Assembly: GCA_041675285.1 (NCBI GenBank)
Contig: JBAYTZ010000001.1
Location: forward strand, 124,001 to 188,000
Length of the DNA stretch: 64,000 nt
Reading direction: 5' to 3'
Source: Candidatus Delongbacteria bacterium
GTDB lineage: Bacteria > CAIWAD01
The translations under genes were made by a program, and so were the position numbers. This document shows, one piece after another, positions 34,533-44,340 of the stretch (its first letter is position 1; every line of letters starts with the position of its first letter). Under the pieces are notes generated by a model. It did no database searches and was not told the DNA's origin. It was given only the letters and a program-made list of their open reading frames with translations.

Positions 34533-35957
34533 ATGCGCAGAACCAAGATCGTCTGCACCATCGGACCGGCCTCGGAATCGGAAGAAATCCTCGACCGCCT
34601 GATCCGGGCGGGCATGGACGTGGCCCGGCTCAATTTCTCCCACGGCAGCCACGAGTCCCACGCCGAGAAGTTTCGGCAGATCCGCGCCCTGGCCGCCGCG
34701 GCCGGCCGGCCCGTGGCCATCCTGCAGGATCTGGCCGGGCCCAAGATCCGCATCGGCGGACTGGCCGCAGGACCCATCACCCTGCGGCCCGGGGACGAAT
34801 TCACGCTCACCGCGCGTGAGGTGCCCGGCGACGCGACCGAGGTCTCCATCAGCTACAAGGAGCTGCCCGAGGACGTGCGGCCGGGCGACACGCTGCTGCT
34901 GGCCGACGGCGCCCTGGACATGAGCGTCCTGCGCGTGGACGGCCCGGACATCCTCTGCCGCGTGGTGACCGGCGGCGTGCTCAGCTCCCACAAGGGGATC
35001 AACCTGCCCTCGCGCAGCATCCGCGCGCCCATTCTGACGGCCAAGGACCGGCTCGATTTGGCATTCGGGCTGGAGCTGGGCGTGGACTTCGTGGCCCTCT
35101 CCTTTGTGCGCAGCGCCCATGACATCAGCGTGGTGCACGCCTTCATGGACGAGCTGGGCCGTTCGGCGCCGCTGATCGCCAAGATCGAGAAGCACGAGGC
35201 CCTGGCGGAGATCGACGCCATTCTCGAGGCCGTGGACGGCCTGATGGTGGCCCGGGGCGACCTGGGCGTGGACATCCCCCTGGAGCGTGTGCCTCGCGTG
35301 CAGAAGCTGCTGATCGAGAAGGCCAACCGCGCGGGCAAACCCGTGATCACCGCCACGCAGATGCTCAAGAGCATGGTGGACGCGCCCCGCCCCACCCGGG
35401 CCGAGGTCACGGACGTGGCCAACGCCATCCTGGACGGCACGGACGCTGTCATGCTCTCCGAGGAGAGCGCCGCCGGCCACTATCCGGTGGAGTCCCTCCT
35501 GACCCTTGACCGCATCGCGCGGGAGACCGAGCGCGACTTCCCCCACCGGCTCTGGATGCGCCGCTTCCATCCGGAGGGGGTCTGCAACCCGCCCCAGGCC
35601 GTGGCCCATGCCGCCTGCGAGCTGGCCATGCGCATCGACGCGGCCGCCATCCTGACCTGCACGCGCTCCGGCGGCACCACGCGCCTGGTGGCGCGCACGC
35701 GGCCCGCCCAGAATGTGCTGGCCGCCACTCCGGACGAGACGGTCTGGCGGCGGCTGGCTCTGACCTGGGGCGCCGTGCCCCTGCTCACCAGCCTGACGGA
35801 GAGCCTGGAGGTGATGATCGCCGAGGCCCTGGGCGCGGCCCGGGCCGCCGGCCTGACCCAGCCGGGCGACCCCGTCGTGGTCACCGCCGGCACCCACCTG
35901 ACCACGCCCGGCTCGACCAACCTGATCCGCGTGGAGACCACGCCCCTGGAGGACTGA
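34533..35957 (+). CDS. pyk: Pyruvate kinase
   Basis: 474 residues, the standard length. Converts phosphoenolpyruvate and ADP to pyruvate and ATP. N-terminus TKIVCTIGPAS, then MDVARLNFSHG, the active-site signature LIAKIEKHEAL, metal-binding LMVARGDLGV, and the conserved TATQMLKSMV. The C-terminal allosteric domain includes CTRSGGTTRLVARTRP. GGAGT lies before the ATG. The next gene begins one base after the stop, implying co-transcription. Confidence 0.96.
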   Translation: MRRTKIVCTIGPASESEEILDRLIRAGMDVARLNFSHGSHESHAEKFRQIRALAAAAGRPVAILQDLAGPKIRIGGLAAGPITLRPGDEFTLTAREVPGDATEVSISYKELPEDVRPGDTLLLADGALDMSVLRVDGPDILCRVVTGGVLSSHKGINLPSRSIRAPILTAKDRLDLAFGLELGVDFVALSFVRSAHDISVVHAFMDELGRSAPLIAKIEKHEALAEIDAILEAVDGLMVARGDLGVDIPLERVPRVQKLLIEKANRAGKPVITATQMLKSMVDAPRPTRAEVTDVANAILDGTDAVMLSEESAAGHYPVESLLTLDRIARETERDFPHRLWMRRFHPEGVCNPPQAVAHAACELAMRIDAAAILTCTRSGGTTRLVARTRPAQNVLAATPDETVWRRLALTWGAVPLLTSLTESLEVMIAEALGAARAAGLTQPGDPVVVTAGTHLTTPGSTNLIRVETTPLED

Positions 35958-35958
35958 C

Positions 35959-37356
35959 ATGAAGCTGCACTTCCTGGGCGCCGCCCGCACCGTGACGGGC
36001 TCGCACCATCTGATCGAAGCCAACGGCTGCCGCGTCCTGCTGGACTGCGGCCTGCTCCAGGGCAAGCGCAAGGAGGCCTTCGAGGAGAACCGCCGTCCGC
36101 TGCCCGGCGGGCCGCCGGATGTGGTGGTGCTCAGCCACGCCCACATCGACCACTCGGGCAACCTGCCCAGCCTGGTGCGGCGCGGGTACGCGGGCCCCAT
36201 CTGGGCCACGCCCGCCACCCGCGACCTGTGCTCGCTGATGCTCCAGGACAGCGCCCAGATCCAGGTCCACGACGTGAACTTCGTCAACAAGCTGCGCAAG
36301 CGGCAGGGCCGGGCGCCTTTCGAGCCCCTCTACCGGCCGCAGGACGCGCTGGCGGCCCTGGAGCTCTTCCAGGGCCTGGCCTACGGCCGCTGGCGCGAGA
36401 TCGGCCCGGGCATTCGCTTGCGCTTCACCGACGCCGGACACATGCTGGGCAGCGCCCACGTCTGGCTGGAGATCACCGAGCCCGGCCGGGCGCCGCGGCG
36501 CCTGCTCTTCTCGGGCGACATCGGCCGCAAGGGGATCCCCATCCTGCGTGATCCCGAGCTCCCGGAGGAGGGGGCGGACATCCTGCTGCTGGAGAGCACC
36601 TACGCCGGGCGCAGCCATCCGCCCTATGCCGAGAGCGAGGCCGAACTCTCGCGCATCGTGCAGGAGGCCCATGCCGCCCGCCGCGTGGTGCTGATCCCGG
36701 CCTTCGCCGTGGGCCGCACCCAGCAGCTGGTGGTGGCCCTGCACCGCCTGCACGACCAGGGACGCATCCCGGGCATGCCCGTCTACGTGGACAGCCCGCT
36801 GGCCACGGACGTCACCAGCGTGTTCCGCCTGCACCCGGAGACCTACGACGCCGAGACCCTGGAGTCCCTGCACCAGCCGGGCAACCCCTTCAGCTTCCGC
36901 GCCCTGCGCTACACGCGCTCCGTGGAGGACTCCCAGCGCCTGAACGATCTGCATGGCCCGGCGATCATCATCGCCTCCAGCGGCATGCTCGAGCACGGCC
37001 GCATCCTGCACCACCTGCGCAACCGCATCATGAAGGACGACACGCTGCTGCTGATCACGGGCTGGCAGGCGCCGCACACCCTGGGCCGCCTGCTTGCCGA
37101 GGGTGCCACGGAAGTGTTCATCCACGGCGAGCCTTTTCCCGTCAACTGTGAAGTGCGCGAATTGACCGGTTTCAGCGGCCACGCCGACCAGGCCGAGCTG
37201 GACGAGTGGGTGGGCAGCATGCGGCTCAAACCCTCCCACACCTTCGTCGTGCACGGCGAGGAAGACGGCGCGCTGGGCTTGGCCAAGCACCTGGGCGAGC
37301 GCTTCCGGCTGCCCGATGTGCGCGTGCCGCGGCAGGGCGAGAGTTTCGAGTTGTAG
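35959..37356 (+). CDS. CPSF/Ysh1-type metallo-beta-lactamase ribonuclease
   Basis: 465 residues. N-terminal GAARTVTGSHHLI, the metal motif SHAHIDHSG, GHMLGSAHV and SGDIGRKG of the metallo-beta-lactamase fold, then the beta-CASP insertion with LIPAFAVGRTQ, and SSGMLEHGRI, ending with the RNA-processing motif SGHADQAELDEW. Bacterial relatives are RNA exo- or endonucleases. The start is one base after the pyruvate kinase stop. It ends 75 bases before the convergent giant gene; that gap can fold as an imperfect hairpin with arms near 37369 and 37421. Confidence 0.9.
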   Translation: MKLHFLGAARTVTGSHHLIEANGCRVLLDCGLLQGKRKEAFEENRRPLPGGPPDVVVLSHAHIDHSGNLPSLVRRGYAGPIWATPATRDLCSLMLQDSAQIQVHDVNFVNKLRKRQGRAPFEPLYRPQDALAALELFQGLAYGRWREIGPGIRLRFTDAGHMLGSAHVWLEITEPGRAPRRLLFSGDIGRKGIPILRDPELPEEGADILLLESTYAGRSHPPYAESEAELSRIVQEAHAARRVVLIPAFAVGRTQQLVVALHRLHDQGRIPGMPVYVDSPLATDVTSVFRLHPETYDAETLESLHQPGNPFSFRALRYTRSVEDSQRLNDLHGPAIIIASSGMLEHGRILHHLRNRIMKDDTLLLITGWQAPHTLGRLLAEGATEVFIHGEPFPVNCEVRELTGFSGHADQAELDEWVGSMRLKPSHTFVVHGEEDGALGLAKHLGERFRLPDVRVPRQGESFEL

Positions 37357-37431
37357 CCGACGCCGCGAGAATCCCCGGGCGCGGCCTCCGACGGGCATGC
37401 CGCTGGAGACCGCGTGACCGGGGGAATCCCG

Positions 37432-40400
37432 TCAGTCGAGGGACGGGAGGGGCGAGCCGGACGTGGCGGACTCCATGTCAACACGGGAGAGTCTACGGGA
37501 CGCAGTCCCGTCGGTCACGCTGACCCGGAAAAATCCGCGCGACCCTTCAACCGGCCGCAGGCTGCTCAGCCCGTCCGTGCTCTCCGTCTCGCTCCACGGA
37601 CCCGTCGCCGCGGGCGCTTGCCAGATGTGATACAAGGGGTCGGCCAGTGGGCAGCCGGACAGGTCGTGGGTCACCGCGCTCCAGCCCAGCCGCAGCTGCG
37701 CGCCCTCCAGGGTGATGGCCAGCCCGGGGGCCGAAATTCCGCCGCCGCACTCGCACTCGTCGGGCACGTGGTTGCCGTTCGCGTCCTGGCTGAAGCCGGA
37801 GGCGAGGTCGTCGCAGTCGCGCAACCCGTTGCCGTTGCAATCCGTGGCGCAGCAGGCCGGGAGGAACTGCAGGCCGTCCAGCCACCAGCTGAAGGCCCAG
37901 TCCCAGGTGTCGGCGAAGAACTCGATGCGGTTCACCAGCGTCAGGTCCGGGCTGCCGGACTCCGTGCGCGTCCAACCGTCTCCGCCGGCCAGGGGCAGGG
38001 AGATGCGTGTCCACGCTCCGCCGGCAGGGGTGAGCAGATCCTGGTCCGGCAGGAACTCGACGTAGGCTTCGCTTGCGCAATAGAGGCGGATCTGCGGCGC
38101 ATTCAGCTGGAAGGGCCAGTCGTTGTCCACCCGGGACCAGAAGACCAGGCTGTCGCAGCCGGAGAGATCGTAGCGGCCCTGGCGATGGCCCGGGTAGATC
38201 AGGGTCAGGAAGTCGCCCTGGGTGTCCGCCTTGAGCGAGGTCGCGCCCAGCACGCGTTCCGTGCCGTCGTCGCTGAGCGCGTGGTCGCCGTTGCTGACGA
38301 CGGCCCACTGGTCGGCGTTGCTTTCGCAGTTGTCCGCCGCCAGATAGTACTCGGGCTCGCCCCCCAGCTGCAGCTGCCGTTCGAAGACCGCCTCCTCCTG
38401 CTGGCCGTCGTAGAAGGCCACGTTGGCCTCGCTGATGTCCAGCCAGGCGTAGTCCACGCTCTCCTGCGCCGTGACGCGGAAGTGCAGCACGCCGTTGCTG
38501 GCCACCACGGCCACGTAGCCGAAGGGGTTGTCCGTCAGACGGTCGCCCAGGCAGGTCCCCGGCACCAGCCCCTCGTCGATGTCCACATTGGGCAGCGTGA
38601 AGAATCCGTCCCCGTCCGTGCTGCCGCTGAACTTCAGCTGATCGGTGATGACTTTGCCCATTCCCGGCCGCTCGCAGTACTGGAAGACTTCCACCTGCGC
38701 CCCCGCCAGCGGAGCGCCCGTGTAATCCAGGAAGCGCATGCGCAGGATCGCCGGCAAGCCGTAGAGGTACTGGCCGTAGTAGCCGTGCCCCTGCCGATCC
38801 CAGTGCCGCATGGCGGCGGCGCTGTGCTGGTTGAGCAGCGGGCTGCAGCCGTGCATCAGATCCTCGTGGGCCGTGTAGGCCAGGCCGCTCACCAGATTGG
38901 CCTCCGCCGGCACGTCCAGCTGGTAGACGTCGATCAGGCCCAGCTGGTGGGCCAGCTCGTGGAGCAGACCGTAGTCGATGTCCTCGTCCGGGTTGTAGTA
39001 GCCGCTCAGGCGCGGATCGCCCTCGCCGGCGCGGTAGCGGAAGGGGAAGATGCCGAAGTGGGAGTCCGGCGGCAGCGCGGGATCGTCAGCCGTGTCGTCC
39101 AGCACCTGGAGCAGGTCATAGTGGACGCGCTTGGCGACGCCGGCCTCCTCGAAGAGCTGGTTGAAGCGCGCCATGTGGCGCTGCAGCCAGTCGATGTGGT
39201 CGCGGGTCCAGGGGCTGGGCCAGGTGCCGGACAGCTCGCGGAACTGCTCCAGCTGGGTGACGTCCAGGTAGGTCTTGAAGGGCACGGACCAGGCCTCCTG
39301 GTCCAGCTCGTTGTTGGAGCTGTTGTCGTCCCACGAATAGAGGGAGAACTGCAGCCGGTGACCGTCCCCGTCCCAGACGCGGGTGTGGCTGAACAGCGCC
39401 GTGTCCCCGGGTGCCAGGTTGAGGAAGCGCTGGCCCTCCGCCTGCAGATTCTCATCCACCCACCAGGCCCAGGGCAGCTCGCCTTCCCAGCTGGTGGTTC
39501 CCGCGTTGCGCACCACGGCGGTCCAAGTCACGGGATCGCCCAGGTTCGGTTGATGCGGGTCCGCACAGCTCTGGCCCGCTTCCAGGCCACTGGCGGCGCT
39601 GAACAGGTAGGGACCGAAGCCGTCCGGCTCGCTGATTTCCAGGCCCGTGTACATGGGCAGGTAGCGCTGGAACTGGGGACTGCGCCGGATGCAGGCCACC
39701 TGCAGATCGCTGCGCCAGTGGGGCGTGCGCGGCCCCGTCGCCGTGACAGCGGGATCGAAACTCCCGTCGAGGTTGACGCCCACCACGGCGTACCAGAGGG
39801 GCTGATCGTTGCCCAGCCCCTCGTCCAGGAAGGTGTCCGAGTCGACGCCCTCCACCTCCGCCACGTGTTCCAGCCCGCTGATCGAGTCGAAGGGGCCGGG
39901 CTCGCGGTAGATGCGGTACCGGTCGAAGCACTCCGTCGGCACGTTAACGGGCGTCCAGTTCAGGCGGACGCTCTCGTTCAAGGCCACGGCCGTCACCTGC
40001 TGGGGGTTGGCGGCCACGCAGGCCGGCGTCACGGTCCAGGGGGAGGCGCCCAGGTCCACGGCGGCCAGCAGGTCGTGGATCTCATGGTCGGGCATCACCA
40101 GGGCGTTGGGCGCGCTCCACTCCCTGCGCGTGCTCAGGTAGAGCAGGCCGTCCTCGCCCAGCGCCGGCGAACTGGTGGCCGCGTCGCTGTCGCAGAGCCA
40201 CTCGTCCAGCACGCTGCAGCCCGCGCCGTCGTCGCGCAGGGCCAGCCAGCGGTCCGTGTTGTTGCCCAAGATCAGGATGCCGTTGGGCGTGACCAGCGGA
40301 CAGGAACTGGCGCGCTCCCAGCCGGCGCTGCCCGTGGGCAGGCTCCACTTCAGGCTGCCGTCGCCGGTGTTCACGGCGTAGAGCGCGCCGGAGCCGTCCT

Positions 40401-43002
40401 CGGCCACCGACTGGAAGTAGAAGGTGGCGCCGTCGTGGCTCAAGGCGCCGCCGGCCTGGGCGCGCTGCGGGGAGTTGGCGCCGTCCACCCAGGTGAAGAG
40501 CTGGCGGTAGGCCGCGCTCCACGCCGGCGTGCCGTCGGGATTCAAGCCCACCACGCCCACATGGTTGGTTCCGGCGGGGAGATAGATCCGGCCGCTGGCC
40601 GGATCGACGGTGGCGGTGGCGATGAGCGGCATTCCCGTCTCACGCGACCAGAGGGGCGAGTCGCCGCTGGTGGACCAGCACTCCACCGAGCCGGCCTCGT
40701 TGCCGGTCACGGCGCGCAGGTCCCCCTGCCACCAGCCCAAGGCCACGCCGTTGTGGTAGTGGCCGCCGATGCTCCAGGGCGTCCAGGTCATCTCGAGGCT
40801 GCCGCCGGTGTCCGTCAGGGACGCGGGACCCAGTCCCCAGCCGTGGGCGTAGACGTGGCCGTCGTCGCCCAGCGTGAGCGCCGGTCGGGAGACCAGCCCC
40901 GGGTCGGCGGCGCCGCCGCTGTGGGCGCGCACGTTCCCGTACAGCAGGTCCAGGGCCATGACGGGCGTGCCGCCCGGCCACTCGGGGCTCTCCGTCGCGT
41001 CGTTGGTGACGTAGATCCAGCCGTTGTCGGCCGAGAGGGCGCCGCTGAATTCGCCGATGGTCTCGCCGCCGCCGGGATTCAGGGCCCAGTCGACGACGCC
41101 CGTGGCGCGATTCATCACCTGCACGCCCTTGGGCCAGTGGTAGCCCACCGCCACCCGGCCGACGGTCTCGCCGTCGGTGGGGGTGAAGAGGGGCGAAGAG
41201 CCACCCACGCCGCCAGGCAGCGGAGTCTGCCAGCGGCAGGTTTCGAAGAGCTGGTCGTTCTGGCGGCTGGCGGGGATCTCGAACCAGGCGCGCCCGGTGT
41301 GTTCCTGGTCCCGCTGCTGCATGGCCCAGCGGTCGGCCGGCAGGCCCAGCTCGTTGGGTCCCGTGCACTCCACCAGCGGATCCTGGGTCCCGTCGGCGTG
41401 GACCACGGCCACGGCATAGTGCCAGACGCCCTGGCCGGGCGCGTCCAGGTACTCCGGCGACAGGCGCTCGCCGGCTTCTCCGACGGGCGTCAGGCCCCCC
41501 GCAGCGAAGAAGTGTTCGCTGGAGCGGTAGATCGCATAATGGCCGAAACAGCCGTCCGGGTCCTCCGTCACTGGCCAGCTGAGCCGCAGATCCTCGCCGC
41601 TCAGTTCGACCTGCGGGGCGGCGGGGTTCACCAGGTGGCAGTCCCCCTCGCCCAGGTCGCGCGAGCTCAGCAGGTGGCGCACGCTGTGGTCCGGATAGGG
41701 ATTGCTCGGGTTGCCCGTGCGCCAGACGGCGTACTCGGTCAGGTAGAGGCGGCCGTCATTCGCCAGGGAGGGCGTGGAGCGCGCGTAGTTCGCCGCGGAA
41801 CCCGCCAGTTCGTCGATGACCAGCGCCCGCTCGCCCAGGTCGCGGATCGCGTACCAGCGTCCGCCGTGGTTGTTGCCGACGATCAGCACGCCGTTGGGCG
41901 TCACGATGGGAGCGGCGCAGACCTCTTCCCAGCCCTGGCTGCCGGTTTCGATCTGCCAGTTGAGCGAGCCGTCCGCCGTGTTGACGGCGTAGAGCGCGCC
42001 GCTGCCATCCTCGGCCACGGTCTGGAAGTAGTAGACCGAGCCGTCGTGGGCCAGACAGCCGGCGCTCTGGGCGCGCTGGGGCTGGTTGAGGCCGGACACG
42101 TGCGTAAAGACGGGCTGCGCGACGCTGCCCCAGAGCGGGTCGCCGTCGGCGCTCAACCCCACTACCGCCACGCTTGAGGAGGAGATGGCCACGTAGATCG
42201 AGCCGCTGAGCGGATCCACCGTGGGGCTGGCGTCGGTGCCGTACTCCACCGCACGACTCCAGAGCTCCGCGCCGCTGCCGCCGTCAAAACAGCGGATCCA
42301 GCCGTCCCGCCCGCAGGTGACGACCCGCAGCGCGCCCTCGACTTCGAACAGGGCCGGATCGCTGAAGAAGCAGTTGGCCGGGCTGGCCGCGGACCAGGCC
42401 AGCGACAGCGTCGTTCCGTTGTCCTGCGCCGCGCCGGCAACTCCGCCCCACTGGTGCAGGAAGATGCGCCCGTCGGGGGCCAGCGTGGGCGAGCACATGC
42501 TGGTGGCGGCGGGCAGGGCCATTCCGCCGTTGTGCGCCTGGATCGTCCAGCCGCTCAGCGAATTCAGGGCCATCAGCGGATGGCCGTTGGGCGGCAGGTT
42601 GGGCTCCGTGGCGTCGTTGACCACGTAGAGGCGCTCACCGTCGGCGGAGAAGGCCGGCGTATAATCGCCGATGCGCTCGCCGCCCGCCGGGTTGCCCGCC
42701 CAGCGGCTCTGGCCGGTGAGCCGGTCCATCAGTTCGATGCCCTTGGGCCAGTGGTAGCCCACGGCCACCAGGTTCTGGCCGGACACGTCGTCGTGGAACA
42801 CCGGCGAGCTGGCGCCCGCCGCGCCCGGCAGCGGATTCTGCCACTGGACGGCGTCGAAGAACGAGCTGTTGAGTCGGCTCAGGGGCACGCTGAAGTCGGC
42901 CCGGCCGGTGTGTTGCATGTCCCGCTGGTACATGGGCCAGTGGTCCGCCCGGGCCGCGACGGCCGTCAGAACCAGCAGGAGAAGTGGCGTCGTCACGCGC
43001 AT
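37432..43002 (-). CDS. Giant secreted protein: duplicated beta-propeller units plus zinc-protease motif
   Basis: 1856 residues with a signal peptide (RVTTPLLLLVLTAVAARA). Two units, from about residue 22 and 558, start alike (WPMYQRDMQHTGR and WAMQQRDQEHTGR), each a PQQ-like propeller with YHWPKG, EDGSGALYAVNT and TPNG, closed by an Fn3-like domain. After residue 1094 come CARDB/Ig-like sequence, a zincin motif HELAHQLGLID (His1348, Glu1349, His1352, Asp1358), a beta-sandwich, a calcium-type DCNGNGLRDCDD...DANGNHVPDEC near 1718, and a last Fn3-like domain. No PNPFNP sorting domain. Possibly a surface peptidase or adhesin. ATG 43002 follows GAGG. Confidence 0.85.
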   Translation of the reverse strand: MRVTTPLLLLVLTAVAARADHWPMYQRDMQHTGRADFSVPLSRLNSSFFDAVQWQNPLPGAAGASSPVFHDDVSGQNLVAVGYHWPKGIELMDRLTGQSRWAGNPAGGERIGDYTPAFSADGERLYVVNDATEPNLPPNGHPLMALNSLSGWTIQAHNGGMALPAATSMCSPTLAPDGRIFLHQWGGVAGAAQDNGTTLSLAWSAASPANCFFSDPALFEVEGALRVVTCGRDGWIRCFDGGSGAELWSRAVEYGTDASPTVDPLSGSIYVAISSSSVAVVGLSADGDPLWGSVAQPVFTHVSGLNQPQRAQSAGCLAHDGSVYYFQTVAEDGSGALYAVNTADGSLNWQIETGSQGWEEVCAAPIVTPNGVLIVGNNHGGRWYAIRDLGERALVIDELAGSAANYARSTPSLANDGRLYLTEYAVWRTGNPSNPYPDHSVRHLLSSRDLGEGDCHLVNPAAPQVELSGEDLRLSWPVTEDPDGCFGHYAIYRSSEHFFAAGGLTPVGEAGERLSPEYLDAPGQGVWHYAVAVVHADGTQDPLVECTGPNELGLPADRWAMQQRDQEHTGRAWFEIPASRQNDQLFETCRWQTPLPGGVGGSSPLFTPTDGETVGRVAVGYHWPKGVQVMNRATGVVDWALNPGGGETIGEFSGALSADNGWIYVTNDATESPEWPGGTPVMALDLLYGNVRAHSGGAADPGLVSRPALTLGDDGHVYAHGWGLGPASLTDTGGSLEMTWTPWSIGGHYHNGVALGWWQGDLRAVTGNEAGSVECWSTSGDSPLWSRETGMPLIATATVDPASGRIYLPAGTNHVGVVGLNPDGTPAWSAAYRQLFTWVDGANSPQRAQAGGALSHDGATFYFQSVAEDGSGALYAVNTGDGSLKWSLPTGSAGWERASSCPLVTPNGILILGNNTDRWLALRDDGAGCSVLDEWLCDSDAATSSPALGEDGLLYLSTRREWSAPNALVMPDHEIHDLLAAVDLGASPWTVTPACVAANPQQVTAVALNESVRLNWTPVNVPTECFDRYRIYREPGPFDSISGLEHVAEVEGVDSDTFLDEGLGNDQPLWYAVVGVNLDGSFDPAVTATGPRTPHWRSDLQVACIRRSPQFQRYLPMYTGLEISEPDGFGPYLFSAASGLEAGQSCADPHQPNLGDPVTWTAVVRNAGTTSWEGELPWAWWVDENLQAEGQRFLNLAPGDTALFSHTRVWDGDGHRLQFSLYSWDDNSSNNELDQEAWSVPFKTYLDVTQLEQFRELSGTWPSPWTRDHIDWLQRHMARFNQLFEEAGVAKRVHYDLLQVLDDTADDPALPPDSHFGIFPFRYRAGEGDPRLSGYYNPDEDIDYGLLHELAHQLGLIDVYQLDVPAEANLVSGLAYTAHEDLMHGCSPLLNQHSAAAMRHWDRQGHGYYGQYLYGLPAILRMRFLDYTGAPLAGAQVEVFQYCERPGMGKVITDQLKFSGSTDGDGFFTLPNVDIDEGLVPGTCLGDRLTDNPFGYVAVVASNGVLHFRVTAQESVDYAWLDISEANVAFYDGQQEEAVFERQLQLGGEPEYYLAADNCESNADQWAVVSNGDHALSDDGTERVLGATSLKADTQGDFLTLIYPGHRQGRYDLSGCDSLVFWSRVDNDWPFQLNAPQIRLYCASEAYVEFLPDQDLLTPAGGAWTRISLPLAGGDGWTRTESGSPDLTLVNRIEFFADTWDWAFSWWLDGLQFLPACCATDCNGNGLRDCDDLASGFSQDANGNHVPDECECGGGISAPGLAITLEGAQLRLGWSAVTHDLSGCPLADPLYHIWQAPAATGPWSETESTDGLSSLRPVEGSRGFFRVSVTDGTASRRLSRVDMESATSGSPLPSLD

Positions 43003-43143
43003 GAGAGCCTCGATGCTAAAGAGGATGGGCTGTGTGGCGTCGGCCCCGCTCGACGGGTGCGTCCGTCGGGTGAACTGAATCAAGAGTCAACGCAGCGGAG
43101 ACGTACCAATTAAAATCTTGACAGCAAAGCTCAGACTGGCTGA

Positions 43144-43341
43144 TTCAGCTTTGCGCGAGCCGGGTCGGAGGACCGGCGCGGCGGTTTGTTTGCCGAGGCG
43201 CTGGCGGCGCGGGAGCCCCGGCGGATCCTTCTGCCCGGCTGCGCGACGGGCAATGGCCTGGAACAGCTGCACGGGCGCGACCTGGAGCGCGTCAGCGCCG
43301 TGGACCTCCAGCCCGACTACCTCGAGCTGGCCCGCCAATTC
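43144..43341 (+). pseudogene. Remnant of a class I SAM-dependent methyltransferase
   Basis: In this frame the translation LFAEALAAREPRRILLPG continues into CATGNGLEQL (SAM-binding motif I) and VSAVDLQPDYLELARQF (motif II, acidic residue after strand 2), a typical methyltransferase core. A stop lies just before, at 43141-43143. After residue F at 43341 the similarity ends abruptly and the frame runs into sequence that codes for the LysR regulator on the other strand. Both ends are missing, so this is a gene fragment. A CAAAGCT/AGCTTTG inverted pair (43125-43153) marks its left edge. Confidence 0.65.
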
Positions 43342-43361
43342 TCTGTCCCGCGTCCTTCCGG

Positions 43362-44327
43362 TTACTCGGCTGGCGGCGTCCGCTCTGAGCCCGCGCGGCG
43401 GCGCGGCGGCCGCACCAGCGGCTCCAAGGCTTCCACGAACACGCGCGTGCGCGCCGCCTCGCAGATGGCCGCCACGGCGGGGTGCTGGATGCGCCGCTCC
43501 ACGCTGACGGCGTAGAGCCGCTCGCGCAGGGGCACGCGCCCCACCCGGCGCACCTGTTGCGCGCGCTCCACCTCCGCGGCCAGCACCGTGGGCGCCGGAA
43601 AGGCCCCCAGCCCACGGGCCCCGAACACCGCCAGCAGGGCGCTGTCCTCGAAATCCCCCACCACCCGGGGCCGGACGCCCGTCGCGGCGAACCACTGTTC
43701 CAGCCCGCGCCGCAGCTCGGAGGTCTCCGCCGGCAGCAGGACGGGCGCGCCGTCCAGGGAACGCGGCCAGTCCTTGCGCAGCCGCCGGGCCAGCTCGGGC
43801 GCGGCGAAGAAGCTGATGTCCGACTCGCCCAGCAGGTGGTTGTAGACGCGCACGTGGGCCCCGGGCGGCGCGGGGGCGTCCGTCAGCACGAGGTCCAGTT
43901 CGTGGGCGGCCAGGTCGCGCAGCAGGCGCACGGGCCGATCCTCCCGGCACACCAGCCGTACGGGCTCCTCCAGTCGCAGGGCCTGCTCCAGCACGCGCTG
44001 GGCCACCAGCTTGTGCACCACGTCCGCGACGCCCACGGTCACGCGCAGCGGCCGCCCCACGGGACGGTCCCGCAAGGTGTCCAGCAACTCCTGTCCCAGG
44101 TTGAAGATCTCCTCGGCGTAGCGCTGGGCCACGCGGCCGGACTCCGTCAGTTCCAGGCGCCGGCCGCGCTTCTCAAACAGCTTGTGGCCCAGCAGGTCCT
44201 CCAGCTGGTGGATCTGCTTGCTGACGGTGCTGGGCGCCAGGCGCAGTTCTTCGCAGGCCTTCTGCAGGCTGCCCTCCCGCGCGGTGAGCCAGAAGTAGAG
44301 CAGGTGGTGGTAGTTGAGCCATTCCAT
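43362..44327 (-). CDS. LysR-family regulator, NhaR-like
   Basis: 321 residues. The start MEWLNYHHLLYFWLTAREGSL is characteristic of NhaR-type LysR proteins; the winged helix includes APSTVSKQIHQLEDLLG and LFEKRGRRLELTESG. A substrate-binding domain follows. NhaR activates sodium/proton antiporter genes in E. coli; no antiporter is nearby here. It is divergent from the hibernation-factor gene, and a TTCG-N11-CGAA palindrome lies 14-32 bases before its start codon, suitable for autoregulation and control of the divergent operon. Confidence 0.9.
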   Translation of the reverse strand: MEWLNYHHLLYFWLTAREGSLQKACEELRLAPSTVSKQIHQLEDLLGHKLFEKRGRRLELTESGRVAQRYAEEIFNLGQELLDTLRDRPVGRPLRVTVGVADVVHKLVAQRVLEQALRLEEPVRLVCREDRPVRLLRDLAAHELDLVLTDAPAPPGAHVRVYNHLLGESDISFFAAPELARRLRKDWPRSLDGAPVLLPAETSELRRGLEQWFAATGVRPRVVGDFEDSALLAVFGARGLGAFPAPTVLAAEVERAQQVRRVGRVPLRERLYAVSVERRIQHPAVAAICEAARTRVFVEALEPLVRPPRRRAGSERTPPAE

Positions 44328-44340
44328 GGGGACAAGATGC

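Noticed and set aside
37414..42177. Open frame of 1587 codons on the plus strand
   Set aside because: It is antisense to the giant secreted protein, has Ala/Gly/Val/Gln-rich composition and no recognisable domain, signal peptide or ribosome site. GC-rich genes of this window leave long open frames on the opposite strand.
43118..43146. TTGACA as a promoter -35 box before the methyltransferase remnant
   Set aside because: The hexamer is perfect, but no acceptable -10 lies 16-18 bases downstream and the gene behind it is broken.
43186..43515. Intact small methyltransferase gene
   Set aside because: Only about 60 residues resemble methyltransferases; the rest of the frame is antisense to LysR and the N-terminal part is absent.
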